From: an uncultured Prevotella sp. | Lineage (GTDB): Bacteria > Bacteroidota > Bacteroidia > Bacteroidales > Bacteroidaceae | Direction: 5' to 3' | Assembly: GCA_934256705.1 (NCBI GenBank) | Contig: CAKQPF010000014.1 | Coordinates: 1 to 62,635, forward strand | DNA: 62,635 nt | The notes under the pieces: model-generated | Seen by the model: only the letters and a program-made list of their open reading frames with translations | Databases searched by the model: none | What the model was told of the DNA's origin: nothing | Part shown: one piece after another, positions 18,201-26,726 of the stretch | Layout: the number at the start of each line of letters is the position of its first letter | Position numbering within the stretch: position 1 is the stretch's first letter | Translations under genes and position numbers: made by a program

Positions 18201-18698
18201 AGCAGGCATGAGAACGTCTTCGGCTTTCACTGTGGTAAAAGCACCGACCATATCCTTTCGTGGCAGACGACCATAACCTGTCTCCACTACTTCCACCTCG
18301 TCGAGCGTGTTTTCATCCGACTCCATGGCGATGCGCATTCCGTTGCTGTTCTCATGGAAACGGACTGATTTCTTCTTCATGCCCACGAAGTTGAAGTCGA
18401 GATAATAAGTCTTGTCGGTAGCGAAATCCGGAATGGAAATGGAGAAACGACCATTCTTGTCTGTCGTGGTTCCCAGTTTGGTCCCCCTTACCTTTACTGT
18501 AGCGCCGGGCAATGGTTCTCCCATATCATCGACCACCTGTCCTTTAGCCACTACACCCGCCTTTCGCGTCTGCATCGAGCTGTTTTTACTCTTCACATTG
18601 TTTTGCGCTGAAGCAGTCAGCGAACCCCCTATCAAAAGGGAGAGGCACAGTAACGACGCCTTCAAAACATAGGTTTTCCTTTTTGAGTTCATATTCAT
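15288..18698 (-). CDS. SusC/RagA-family TonB-dependent outer-membrane transporter
   Basis: A 1136-residue protein with signal peptide, then a CarboxypepD-like domain (VVAKGQVVDDMGEPLPGATV), a TonB-dependent plug with the SusC signatures VSIRGRSTILGNTDPLWVVDGV and TITVLKDASATAIYGSKASNGVIVITTKKG, and a C-terminal beta barrel ending in a Phe (FGLSASF). It should import a glycan or peptide ligand through the outer membrane with the SusD lipoprotein that follows. It lacks an STN domain, so transenvelope sigma signalling is not indicated. It is the first gene of the operon, behind a consensus promoter at 18798-18828. An alternative start two codons in (18692) is possible. Confidence 0.95.
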   Translation of the reverse strand: MNMNSKRKTYVLKASLLCLSLLIGGSLTASAQNNVKSKNSSMQTRKAGVVAKGQVVDDMGEPLPGATVKVRGTKLGTTTDKNGRFSISIPDFATDKTYYLDFNFVGMKKKSVRFHENSNGMRIAMESDENTLDEVEVVETGYGRLPRKDMVGAFTTVKAEDVLMPAYQSIDQMLQGKIAGLMVVNSSSRVGQAPKISIRGRSTILGNTDPLWVVDGVIQDDPISIDASAAMTTDMKELIGSQVSWLNPQDIETITVLKDASATAIYGSKASNGVIVITTKKGQAERMSIRYSTNLSVSVRPTYKLFDFMNSKERIQFSKEAYDAGVRYQGDPLPQIYTYEGLMNMFNKNQISEADFMKQMERLETVNTDWLKILCRNSFSQNHNLSIAGGTEKVTYNASFGYQDSKGTEKGNDQDQFTTRLNVGVQFNKRLRGSFSINGSIRNSKGYRGVSPQSYALATSRAVPCYDENGDRVFYKQYYTYQLNKSLGSNNMYGYNVLNEMDNSYSKNKASTFNASANIDYKVLDWLNYQLVGSLSQSTNDMESFLGERTSTIEMLYRGYPVGGAEPGSDLFKAALLPFGGQLTTNNSSMLSLDMQHKLVASKTFNDIHRFNMMLGMEVRSSKSKGKANNVWGFVPERGESLVSPSLPEDVTPIGGAQSIGWGALRQLFEGGWSSTNTTSNYMSFFGTFAYSLMNRYVVNMNVRSDASNRFGQDVNKQFDPTYSFGLSWKIAEEKFIKDHVKWLNQLNLRATYGIQGNVVNSVSPDLIAHYGGILAGYNEYYTTISSLPNPYLKWERTRTWNLGMDMQLFNGISMSLEYYGRRSNAVIEQDVAEEYGMGTLKLNGGIIYNHGLEYTLNITPVKTKDLTVNVGFNASKNWNKTETDDRTARADELTHRDFISGNSSRPLKKGYPLTAFWSYDFTGLDHETGLPMFNHASVEKVSEDKSIDPTSFLVYSGQSEPYFTGGINPRVRWKDLQLSASFALILGSKKRLPNPYSAFTSGKMPSPLSNLSKELTERWKQPGDEAHTNIPGLYTSVVDILNLYTPDGLFTDRYSMWSNSTARIVSGSFLRCTQLSFSYYLPKAICQKLHATSISVSGNTNNLFVIASKKWNGFDPELGNSIQPRIFSFGLSASF

Positions 18699-18797
18699 AA
18701 CCCTTCTTTTTTTATTGTGTGTATGATATTATACAAAATGTGTTGTTATCGCTGTTTTTCTTTTACCTTTGAAAACCAATTCATGCTTTATCGTTTA

Positions 18798-18828
18798 CAA
18801 AGGTAGTATAATTTGTTAAGGAAACAAA
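18798..18828 (-). promoter_or_regulatory. Bacteroidetes-type promoter for the SusC operon
   Basis: On the minus strand, TTTG (18825-18828), a 19-bp spacer and TACCTTTG (18798-18805). The match to the consensus is perfect. The predicted leader is about 95 nt before the SusC start at 18698. Confidence 0.8.
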
Positions 18829-19006
18829 ACATTTCGCTGATTTTTATTAAAAAAGCTGCAATCGAGGAAAAAAATGGGGGGATTGCGGGACCAAGGACGG
18901 TCCCGAATGGAACGATTTGGAAAAAGTGTAACTTCCATTCTTCCATTCTTATTTAATAAGAGGTGGATAGGTTAGGCAACGGTTGCTTGTAAGTTACTAA
19001 TGCAGA
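18829..19006. other. Intergenic region between two operons
   Basis: Holds a perfect small hairpin, GGGACC-AAGGAC-GGTCCC (18887-18904), with an A-rich run before it, and a twice-repeated TTCCATTCTT (about 18930-18950). No gene is seen. Confidence 0.5.
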
Positions 19007-19140
19007 AACGCCCTTCAAGGACAAAAGCACAATCAACCCCACTGGGATATCATGCTTTTGCCCTTGTAGGGCGTTGGTGGTGTTCGTCGTTACACCCATG
19101 GCGCTGCCATGGGCTATGTGCTCATTGGGCCTTCAGCCCG
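19007..19140. repeat. REP-like palindrome set without a transposase
   Basis: In order: ACGCCCTTCAAGGAC, GCCCTTGTAGGGCGTT (19060-19075), CCCATGGCGCTGCCATGGG (19095-19113), and GGGCCTTCAGCCC (19127-19139). The three-hairpin order and the linker GGGCTATG match the set at 9868-9960 beside the Y1 transposase, with compensatory changes in the stems. This suggests a non-autonomous relative. Confidence 0.75.
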
Positions 19141-19157
19141 CATTGCTCACAGAAATC

Positions 19158-19244
19158 TGGTTGTCTTGTTGACTTGTTGTCTTGTTGTCTTGTTGATTGC
19201 AAACAAACAACTAAATCACAAAACAACAAAACAACCAGACAACA
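19158..19244. repeat. GTTGT/ACAAC inverted element (family B)
   Basis: TGGTTGTCTTGTTG units on the left, ACAACAAAACAACCAGACAA on the right; the halves are complementary. It begins a few bases past the stop codon of the SusD gene at 19249 and could act as a transcript-end hairpin. Confidence 0.8.
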
Positions 19245-19248
19245 TTCT

Positions 19249-21249
19249 TCACTTGAAAGGCAAGTACCAGTTTGATGGCTCAAGGAGAGACTTGGCAGGG
19301 TTGTTGCCCTCAAGCTTCTTGGCAAACCAGCGGGAACCGTAGTTGCCACCGTAGATGCCGCTCTCGTTCTTGTGGCGCGCCATGCGCTGAAGGTCGTAGA
19401 AACGGCAACCTTCGAAGGCGAACTCCTTTGCGTATTCATCGCAGAGGATGTCTTCCATAGCGTCGATGTAAGACTCGCGGTCGGAAGCCTTGCCGTCGAT
19501 ATTCATCAGTTTGGCAAGCTCTGCAAGCTTCTCGCCTACTATCACGTCTGGCATATAGTGGAGGTTTGCCTGTGAACCTACTGCACTTGCCTTGGATCCT
19601 GTGACGGAAACGAGGTTCTCCACATTGGCACTGTTGAAGGAAGAGGCTCCGTGGGCATGGATGCCATAGACATTCTCGCAAGGGAACTTGCTGACATTCT
19701 CTGCATTGAGGAAGAGCAGGTCGCCCTCAAGGGCATCGTATGACTCCTGCTTGAGATATGTGTAGGCAGGAATCTTATAGACAGGCTCGCCAGCTTCATC
19801 ATAGAGGGTGTCACCAGCTTCGGTCTTCTGGAGCACAGGACGCATCACGAGGTCTTTCAGATAATCGGAGATACCATTCTTGAGCACCGCGAATGCGAGA
19901 TCTGGATAGCCGGCACGGTTTACTGCTTCGGCAAAGTGGAGATAGATGGTGGAGTTACGGTAGAGGATGATGTTGGCGGTCCTGTTCTTTCCGATGTACA
20001 CCTTTGTGGTGTCCGTAGCATCGCGGTTGAGGATATTCTCGTCGCTTTTTCCGTCACCATAGGAGGCACGACCATCGCCACACTTCCACTGGCTTACAGT
20101 GGTAGGATAAGAAAGCGCAGTGCCATTCTTGTCAGTAGCTGACGGATAATAGTAATAGACGGCAGAATCTGTCAGACTGTAGAAAGTCTTGGATGGCGCA
20201 AGCTGTGGATTCTCCACGCGAGGGCAGTTGGAAGAAGCGTCTGTGGAATAGTAATCATAACCGAAAGCGAGCGGCACACCTGTGGTCTTGCCCTGTGTCT
20301 TGCTGACTGCCATCGGGATATAGCAGAGGGCATCCGTAGGCTTCGCCATGTTGCTGAACGCACCGGTGTAAGTCGATGCAAACATATTGTACGTTCCCAT
20401 ATCCACAGGCGCATTGAAAAACATACTGTTTCCTGAGTTGCGGAAAGAGCCTATCCTCTGCAGAGGGACATTGTTCTCCGTCAGATACTTGGCATATTTC
20501 TTCGCTGCATTGAGATACTGCGCATCCTCCAGATACATCTCGCCGAGGATTACATCCACCGGAACGAAGAGGGATGAAGGGCTGATGTTCTTGGTCTGTC
20601 CCCAGTTTGTCTTGCCCACGCCATAGGTGTCTCGTCCGAAGTTTGGCACCTGTACGTGCATTGCGCTGAATTTCTCCAGTTCAGGAGCCAGCTCTTCCAC
20701 AATGCCCTTGATGTTCTTCTTAGGGAAATTGTCTTCCTGAATCTCGGAAATCTGCGTGATAGGCTTAGTGAAGAATGGGATTCCCTCGCTTGCATTTCCG
20801 CAGTAGGTGCGGCAAAGCTGGAGATAAGCCCATGCGCGCCATGCTGCCACGGCTGCATACTCATTGATAGTGACGTTGGTAGCGCCGGTATAGAGCGTCG
20901 TGTCACGGTGGGCAAGGTAATAGTTGCAGTTGTTTATCACCTTATAATATACGTAGGCACTGTCGTATGCGTTGGCAGTGGAGGCTGAATAGTCAGCGAG
21001 TTGCTTGAGATTGGTATTGGCATAGGTGGTAGGAGACACGAGTTCACCGCGCATCTCACCCACGAAGAAATACTGGTCAGCAGCCTGCTGCATTGCCTGG
21101 GCGATGCCGAGGGCATAGAATACAGAGTCTGTCTTCTGGTTGAGCGCGGGATCCTTGATCATGCTGTCGTTATCGACACTGAGCATATCCTGACAGGATG
21201 TAGCAGAGAGGAGTCCCAACGCTGCTATTACTGTATATATTATTTTCAT
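19249..21249 (-). CDS. SusD/RagB-family lipoprotein (last gene of the FAS1-SusCD operon)
   Basis: A 666-residue lipoprotein starting MKIIYTVIAALGLLSATSC. The SusD features are AAVAAWRAWAYLQLCRTYCG in the TPR part and, near the end, MEDILCDEYAKEFAFEGCRFYDLQRMARHK. It is longer than the average SusD. The open frame extends to 21336, but the 29 added residues are a Gln/Asn/Lys/Thr-rich translation of the GTTGT element, so the start at 21249 is preferred. It pairs with the SusC gene at 21378-24746 across a 128-bp gap that is almost entirely the hairpin repeat. Confidence 0.93.
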   Translation of the reverse strand: MKIIYTVIAALGLLSATSCQDMLSVDNDSMIKDPALNQKTDSVFYALGIAQAMQQAADQYFFVGEMRGELVSPTTYANTNLKQLADYSASTANAYDSAYVYYKVINNCNYYLAHRDTTLYTGATNVTINEYAAVAAWRAWAYLQLCRTYCGNASEGIPFFTKPITQISEIQEDNFPKKNIKGIVEELAPELEKFSAMHVQVPNFGRDTYGVGKTNWGQTKNISPSSLFVPVDVILGEMYLEDAQYLNAAKKYAKYLTENNVPLQRIGSFRNSGNSMFFNAPVDMGTYNMFASTYTGAFSNMAKPTDALCYIPMAVSKTQGKTTGVPLAFGYDYYSTDASSNCPRVENPQLAPSKTFYSLTDSAVYYYYPSATDKNGTALSYPTTVSQWKCGDGRASYGDGKSDENILNRDATDTTKVYIGKNRTANIILYRNSTIYLHFAEAVNRAGYPDLAFAVLKNGISDYLKDLVMRPVLQKTEAGDTLYDEAGEPVYKIPAYTYLKQESYDALEGDLLFLNAENVSKFPCENVYGIHAHGASSFNSANVENLVSVTGSKASAVGSQANLHYMPDVIVGEKLAELAKLMNIDGKASDRESYIDAMEDILCDEYAKEFAFEGCRFYDLQRMARHKNESGIYGGNYGSRWFAKKLEGNNPAKSLLEPSNWYLPFK

Positions 21250-21375
21250 TGTTGTTTTGTTGTTTTGTTGTCTTGTTGTCTTGTTGGTTGGTTGTTTTGT
21301 TGTCTTGTTGTCTTGTTGTTTGCCTTGTTTATACATTCAACAAAATCACTAAACAACAAAACAACCAGACAACAT
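21250..21375. repeat. GTTGT/ACAAC inverted element inside an operon (family B)
   Basis: A long TTGTTGTCTTG-type tract and a complementary ACAACAAAACAACCAGACAA arm fill the space between SusC (stop at 21378) and SusD (start at 21249). It would form a strong hairpin in the polycistronic mRNA immediately before the SusD start codon. Confidence 0.82.
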
Positions 21376-21377
21376 AC

Positions 21378-24300
21378 TTACAAATTAATCTTCACACCAA
21401 GCACGAAAGCACGGCTCTGGGCGATTGTTCCGCAGTCAATGCCCTGATAGAACACGCTGTTTCCGGCGCTGAACTCAGGGTCGATGCCTGTGTATTTGGT
21501 GAGAGTGAAGACATTCTGTGCCTCACCCCATACGGAGAGACCCTGCAGCCATGACTGCCATGCCTCCGGGATGTTGATCTCGTATGTGAGACGCACATTC
21601 TTCAGACGGAGGTAAGAGCCATCCTCTATCCAGCGGTCGGAGAAGCGGTTGTTGCCCTTCGGGTCGCCGTAAGCGAGACGTGGGAGGGATGTCACCTGTC
21701 CTTCATATCTCCAATGGCTGAGTTCCTTCACCTGCTGGTTGTAGAAAGTAGAGCCGGAATTGAGGATAGAGCGCTGATAGTTATAGACATCATTGCCGAG
21801 AGAGTAATTGAATCCGAGGTCGAGAGTGAAGTTCTTGTAGTTGAGAGTGGCGAAGATGTTGCCGTAGATGTCCGGATTAGGGTCACCGAGCACCACCTTG
21901 TCGTTCTCGTCTATCACGCCGTCATTGTTCTGGTCAACGAAATGCACGTCGCCGGCCTTGAAGTATTCCTTGTTGCCGGAAGCGTCGAGCATATAGAGAT
22001 AGCCGTCCTTACCTGCCTTTGCAGCCTCAGCATCAGTGGCGAAGACGTACTCATGGGTCTGGTAGCCATAGAAGAGTCCGGCAGGATTGCCCTTGGAGAC
22101 GATGATATTGTTGTCGCCATAGACAGACTTCACGTAAGTGCCGTCAGAGAAATGCTTTGCTCCATCAGTGTAGCTGCGCTCAGGGAGAGCGGTCACCTCA
22201 TTCTTATAGTGACCTACGCTTGCACCGATTTCAAGGTTGAGATCCTTTGCTGCGATTGGCTTGCCTGTGATGGTAGCCTCAAAACCCTTGTTCTCCAGTT
22301 TGCCGCCATTGGTCCAGTAGTTGTTGATACCTGATATAGGTGTGGAGAAATTCACAAGGGTAAGGAGGTCATTGGTCTTGTGGATGAAGTAATTGAAGTT
22401 TACTCCGACACGGTTGTTGACCATATTGGTCTGGAAACCCACGTTGAACTTGTTAGTGGTCTCCCACTTTATCTTGTCATTACCGATGTTTGTCAGCTGC
22501 ACACCGATGGCATCGCCGTTGAAACGGATGGCATTGAACGATGTGAGTGCAGCATAGTTGTCGATACCATCATTGCCGCTGATGTCGAAACCGGCATTGA
22601 TGCGGAGGTAATTGACCAGATTGTTCTTAGGGAACCAGTTCTCATTGGACATCACCCAGCCGAGCTGTACGCTTGGGAAGATGGCCCACTGTGTGCCGAA
22701 AGCCTTGAGAGCACCGGAAGCATTCTCACCGAAACGGCTATTGGCCTCAGCAAGGAGGGAGACAGTGGCGAAGTAACGGTTCTGGTAATCATAGTCGGCT
22801 GTGGCATACCACTGCATGTTCTTCCACACATCGTTGGCTCCACCTATGCCGGGATAGCCGGAATTGGTATCTGCAGAGACGAATGGGTTCTTGTCATTCT
22901 GCGCTGACTTGTACTGGGTAGAAGCGTCGCTGCCGTCGTAAGAGAAGAAAGTATAGCGGAAACCGAGCGTAGCATTGATGGAATGTGCGCCATACTTGTT
23001 GTTCCAGTCAGCGTGGGTGTCGCTCATCACGTTGGTCTCCTTGGCGAAGAGTGACTGTGTCTTGTTGAAGACAGTGCCGAGTCCTGCCACCTCAAATGGA
23101 GGAACGCCCTCGGTAGGACGATAGTAACGCTGTGAGTTGCGGTTGAGGTAATAGCTGAATGCCGTGGTAAGGGAGAGGCGGTCAGAGAAGGTGTACTTCG
23201 GAGCGATGTGCACATTGAAGTATGTATTCTCCACCTTGTTCTTGTTGTCACCGTTTGCCACCTGAAGGATAGCCACGGGATTGGCAAGGGAATAGCCGTA
23301 GGAATTACCATAGACAGCCTGTGAGAGTGGAGCGAACAAGTCATCGTAAGATGAGAGCAGGGAGGTAAATCCGCCCACATGCTTGTTGTACTGGTACGGA
23401 GTGCAGAGCGGTGACTTGATCAGAGAGAGGGCTGTAGGCGACGTGATGGTGGAAACACCGAGGTCGGACGCGAAACCATTGTCGAAGAGAGTGTTGTTGG
23501 TGCGTGAGAATGACATGTCAAACTTGGTCTCAAGGTTCCAGAGAATCTTGATATCAGTGTTGAAACGCACGTTCAGACGGTCGAAGTTGCTCTCCTTTAT
23601 CGGGCTTTTTGAGTCGAGATAGCCTACGGAAAGGTTATACATACCTATGTCGTCACCACCCTGCACGTTGATGCTGTAGTTCTGGGTGATGGCTGTGCGA
23701 TAGACTTCATCCTGCCAGTCTGTGTCATTATGATAGATAGGATAATAATAACGGTCAGGATTGTCATCGAGGAAATTGAACGTAATGTCACGGTTCTCCG
23801 GCTTGCGGAGGGCAGAGATGGTGCCGAGCATCTCGGTGGCATAAGAGCGCCACTGGCTGCCATTCATCATGCTGAACTGGCGTGGCTTGAGAGTGATGCC
23901 GGCAGAGATGTTGGCGTCAATGCGTGTAGCCATGGAATGACCGCGCTTTGTCTCGATGATTATCACGCCATTGGCACCACGCGAGCCGTAGAGGGCAGTG
24001 GCATTCTTGAGCACAGTCACATTCTCTATGTCCTCAGGAGAGATGGTGGAGAGCATATTCATCGCACGTCCGATGTGGAGAACGGTGCGGTCCTGCTGCA
24101 TATCCATCTCCACTCCGTCGATGATGATGAGCGGCTGGGCATTGGCATTGAGGGAATTGAGACCACGGATGAAGAGAACTGAGCCGCCATCGATGGTGCC
24201 GGAACGCTGGATAGCACGGACATCAGCACCGAGAGCATTCTCGATATCCTCGTCGATGATGGCATTTCCGCTTCTCGCTTTGGTGGAAGCCTTGGCTGTA

Positions 24301-24746
24301 TATTCGGTGAAGTTGCCGTACATGGTGCGGAACTTGTCGCTCAGCATTGAGATGCGGATGGTCTGCGATGAGTCATTCGCATTGATGCCCACCTGCTGCG
24401 CCATGTGGCGAGGGGCGCTGACATAGAGTGCGGAGGCAAAGTCAGGGAGCTTGATGGTAAACTTACCCTCTGCATTTGACATCGCTGTGTATTTCTCATT
24501 GCCGAGCACCTGGATGCGGGCACCTGCAAGGGGAGTCCTGGTGGCATTGTCGAAGACGATGCCTGAGACGTAAATGAGATGGTTCTTGTCCTTGACAGCG
24601 GCACGCTTTGGAGCATTGAAGCCTTCAGAACCGTCGTCAGACGTTTCGTCCTGTGCCAATGCGGATGTGCAGAGACCTACTGCAAGGCAGCATAGAGAGA
24701 GTCTGAGACTCTGCTGCTGGAGTATATTGAAAAATGTATATTTCAT
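21378..24746 (-). CDS. SusC/RagA-family TonB-dependent transporter
   Basis: A 1122-residue protein with signal peptide ending near TSALA-Q, a CarboxypepD-like domain (VSGIVFDNATRTPLAGARIQ), a plug with SVLFIRGLNSLNANAQPLII and ENVTVLKNATALYGSRGANG, and a long beta barrel ending in FVLGVKINL. It starts 5 bp after the preceding FAS1 lipoprotein, so the genes are co-transcribed. It is the second SusC of the same operon and is clearly different in sequence from the one at 30979-34374, so it is not a recent tandem duplicate. Confidence 0.95.
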   Translation of the reverse strand: MKYTFFNILQQQSLRLSLCCLAVGLCTSALAQDETSDDGSEGFNAPKRAAVKDKNHLIYVSGIVFDNATRTPLAGARIQVLGNEKYTAMSNAEGKFTIKLPDFASALYVSAPRHMAQQVGINANDSSQTIRISMLSDKFRTMYGNFTEYTAKASTKARSGNAIIDEDIENALGADVRAIQRSGTIDGGSVLFIRGLNSLNANAQPLIIIDGVEMDMQQDRTVLHIGRAMNMLSTISPEDIENVTVLKNATALYGSRGANGVIIIETKRGHSMATRIDANISAGITLKPRQFSMMNGSQWRSYATEMLGTISALRKPENRDITFNFLDDNPDRYYYPIYHNDTDWQDEVYRTAITQNYSINVQGGDDIGMYNLSVGYLDSKSPIKESNFDRLNVRFNTDIKILWNLETKFDMSFSRTNNTLFDNGFASDLGVSTITSPTALSLIKSPLCTPYQYNKHVGGFTSLLSSYDDLFAPLSQAVYGNSYGYSLANPVAILQVANGDNKNKVENTYFNVHIAPKYTFSDRLSLTTAFSYYLNRNSQRYYRPTEGVPPFEVAGLGTVFNKTQSLFAKETNVMSDTHADWNNKYGAHSINATLGFRYTFFSYDGSDASTQYKSAQNDKNPFVSADTNSGYPGIGGANDVWKNMQWYATADYDYQNRYFATVSLLAEANSRFGENASGALKAFGTQWAIFPSVQLGWVMSNENWFPKNNLVNYLRINAGFDISGNDGIDNYAALTSFNAIRFNGDAIGVQLTNIGNDKIKWETTNKFNVGFQTNMVNNRVGVNFNYFIHKTNDLLTLVNFSTPISGINNYWTNGGKLENKGFEATITGKPIAAKDLNLEIGASVGHYKNEVTALPERSYTDGAKHFSDGTYVKSVYGDNNIIVSKGNPAGLFYGYQTHEYVFATDAEAAKAGKDGYLYMLDASGNKEYFKAGDVHFVDQNNDGVIDENDKVVLGDPNPDIYGNIFATLNYKNFTLDLGFNYSLGNDVYNYQRSILNSGSTFYNQQVKELSHWRYEGQVTSLPRLAYGDPKGNNRFSDRWIEDGSYLRLKNVRLTYEINIPEAWQSWLQGLSVWGEAQNVFTLTKYTGIDPEFSAGNSVFYQGIDCGTIAQSRAFVLGVKINL

Positions 24747-24751
24747 ATCCT

Positions 24752-26608
24752 TTAGTCTTCTTTAGTTGCTTTGAGTTTCTCTTCGTATTCCACGAGGTCG
24801 ATAGGCTTCATGATGATATTTGCAATACGTATCTGCTGGTCGTACTTCATGCGGTTTGCAGAGCCGAAGCTGGTAAGAGTGCAGTACACCTTGATGTTAG
24901 GATAAGCCTCTGTTCCTGCATAGCAGACAGGGAAAGTGACGCGTCCGAGCTTGATGGTATCCACCTTTTCAGCTCCACAGACGAATGCCGGAACCTTGAC
25001 CACCTGCGCTGCAGTGGTGACGAGTTCTTCGCCATTGAAACGTCCGCGCACCTCCTTGTTGTCAGCATCGGTATAGTTGATGTCGAAACGGAGAGTGTAA
25101 GGCTTCCTCTCATAGGTATCGTCACGAAGATGCTCTATCCATCCCGGCACCACAACAGCGTAGATATCGTATGTGGTGGAGAGGACATTGCGGAGCGGGA
25201 AGTCCATTTCCGGAGCGAAAGCACTGCCCTCCGGCACATTGACACGAACATAATTGAGGTTCACCTCATCAGGCTTGTCGAAGGTACAGATGTGCTTTGG
25301 TGGATTGATAACGGTCACTCTTGACACGTTGTTACCGGCTGCTGTGACATAACGGCCTACGTTACGGGTGCGGATTTCCGGTGCGTATGTCTCCCAAGAC
25401 TTGAACGGGAACTTGTTGATGATGCGTGCATGACCGTTGCTGAGCAGCCTTGTCTCCACCGTTGCCTTGTCGAGCTCTGGAAGATTTGTCAGCAGATTGC
25501 GTGCGGTGCTGTAAATAGAGTCGCCTTCAGTAAACTTCTGACCGTCAGAGAACTTGGAGTTGTACTTGGTGTTGGTCTCAGAATAGATGAGATCATTGGT
25601 GAGGAAACGTTTTGAGATGGAGTCTGTCCAGTAAGTGGCATTGTCGCTGAACTCGGAATCTGCAGGCTTTGAGGTGAGCTTGACAGACTTCTGGCCGAGC
25701 TTTATCGCCATGAAGCAGGTACCGGTGGTGTTGGCTCCGCCCTTGACACCAGAAAGTTTAGAGTCTGTAAGGTCCTGATAGACCATCTCAGGAAGATAGT
25801 TGTAATACTTCGTGATACGGTCATAAGCCTCAGTCCACGCTTCATCATTAGGGATAAGGACTGTGTAGAGTGAGTCCTCACTGGTCAGCTTGGAGCGGAG
25901 AGCGCCCTCTGTATATGTATTGCTCACGATGAGCACAGAGTCATCATACACCTGGAGGCCATTGACGATTTCGCCCTTTACGGAGTTTTTCTCGTCAAGA
26001 GTCTCGGTATGATATTTCATTATCATGTCATAAAACTTGCCTGCCTGGCCCTTCACGTCAGTGATTACCTCATATCCATTGGAACGGAAGGTGGAAGGAC
26101 TGCTGACAGTATAGAGAATACCGTTGGTGCTCGGGTAATTGTAGGCTGAGAGATCCGCATTTGCCACGAGTGACTGACCGTCGAAAGTCATGCTGGAAGT
26201 GTTCTTGCCATGGAACTTCAGGAGCTTCTCATTGAGCATGAATACAGTGGTATCATTGACATCAGTCTCCTGATGGGCATAGTTTGCCACCATATTCTTG
26301 ACAAATTCCTTGATGATCTTTGAGTCGGAAAGGCGGAAAAGCGAATCCTTGTCAAACGAACCATTGACCGGTGCCCATACGGTATAGGTGTGGGACTCGT
26401 CGAGTATCTTGTCGTAACCCACCTTTTCGAGCACCTGTGCGAAGTCGCTGAGATTGGCATTAGCCTTGATATTCTCCCACAGGGTCTTGTCGGCAGAAGG
26501 CTCGGCTGATGCGTCTATAGCGTTATAGTCGCTGAAATCGGAGCATGAGGTGGCAGCAAGCATGCAACCCGCTACCATCATCATACCTATTTTATTTGAT
26601 TTTTTCAT
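24752..26608 (-). CDS. Fasciclin (FAS1)-domain lipoprotein
   Basis: A 618-residue lipoprotein (lipobox LAATSC). Two FAS1-like segments are visible. One is near residues 45-200 (SDFAQVLEKVGYDKILDESHTYTVWAPVNGSF, shown in part by VWAPVNGSF). The other is in the middle (LYTVLIPNDEAWTEAYDRI). A beta-rich C-terminal region follows from about residue 430. FAS1 domains usually mediate adhesion or carbohydrate binding. Between two SusCD pairs, it is most simply a surface glycan-binding component of the uptake complex. That role is inferred from context. Confidence 0.82.
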   Translation of the reverse strand: MKKSNKIGMMMVAGCMLAATSCSDFSDYNAIDASAEPSADKTLWENIKANANLSDFAQVLEKVGYDKILDESHTYTVWAPVNGSFDKDSLFRLSDSKIIKEFVKNMVANYAHQETDVNDTTVFMLNEKLLKFHGKNTSSMTFDGQSLVANADLSAYNYPSTNGILYTVSSPSTFRSNGYEVITDVKGQAGKFYDMIMKYHTETLDEKNSVKGEIVNGLQVYDDSVLIVSNTYTEGALRSKLTSEDSLYTVLIPNDEAWTEAYDRITKYYNYLPEMVYQDLTDSKLSGVKGGANTTGTCFMAIKLGQKSVKLTSKPADSEFSDNATYWTDSISKRFLTNDLIYSETNTKYNSKFSDGQKFTEGDSIYSTARNLLTNLPELDKATVETRLLSNGHARIINKFPFKSWETYAPEIRTRNVGRYVTAAGNNVSRVTVINPPKHICTFDKPDEVNLNYVRVNVPEGSAFAPEMDFPLRNVLSTTYDIYAVVVPGWIEHLRDDTYERKPYTLRFDINYTDADNKEVRGRFNGEELVTTAAQVVKVPAFVCGAEKVDTIKLGRVTFPVCYAGTEAYPNIKVYCTLTSFGSANRMKYDQQIRIANIIMKPIDLVEYEEKLKATKED

Positions 26609-26726
26609 ATATTTTCTTTATTCTTTTCTGGGGTTTCCCGTTATTCTATGATAACTGTATGTATCTGAATTATCTCGGATTTTCAGGAAGACCGGCATAT
26701 TGAACTTACCGGTCTGTTCCCATAAA

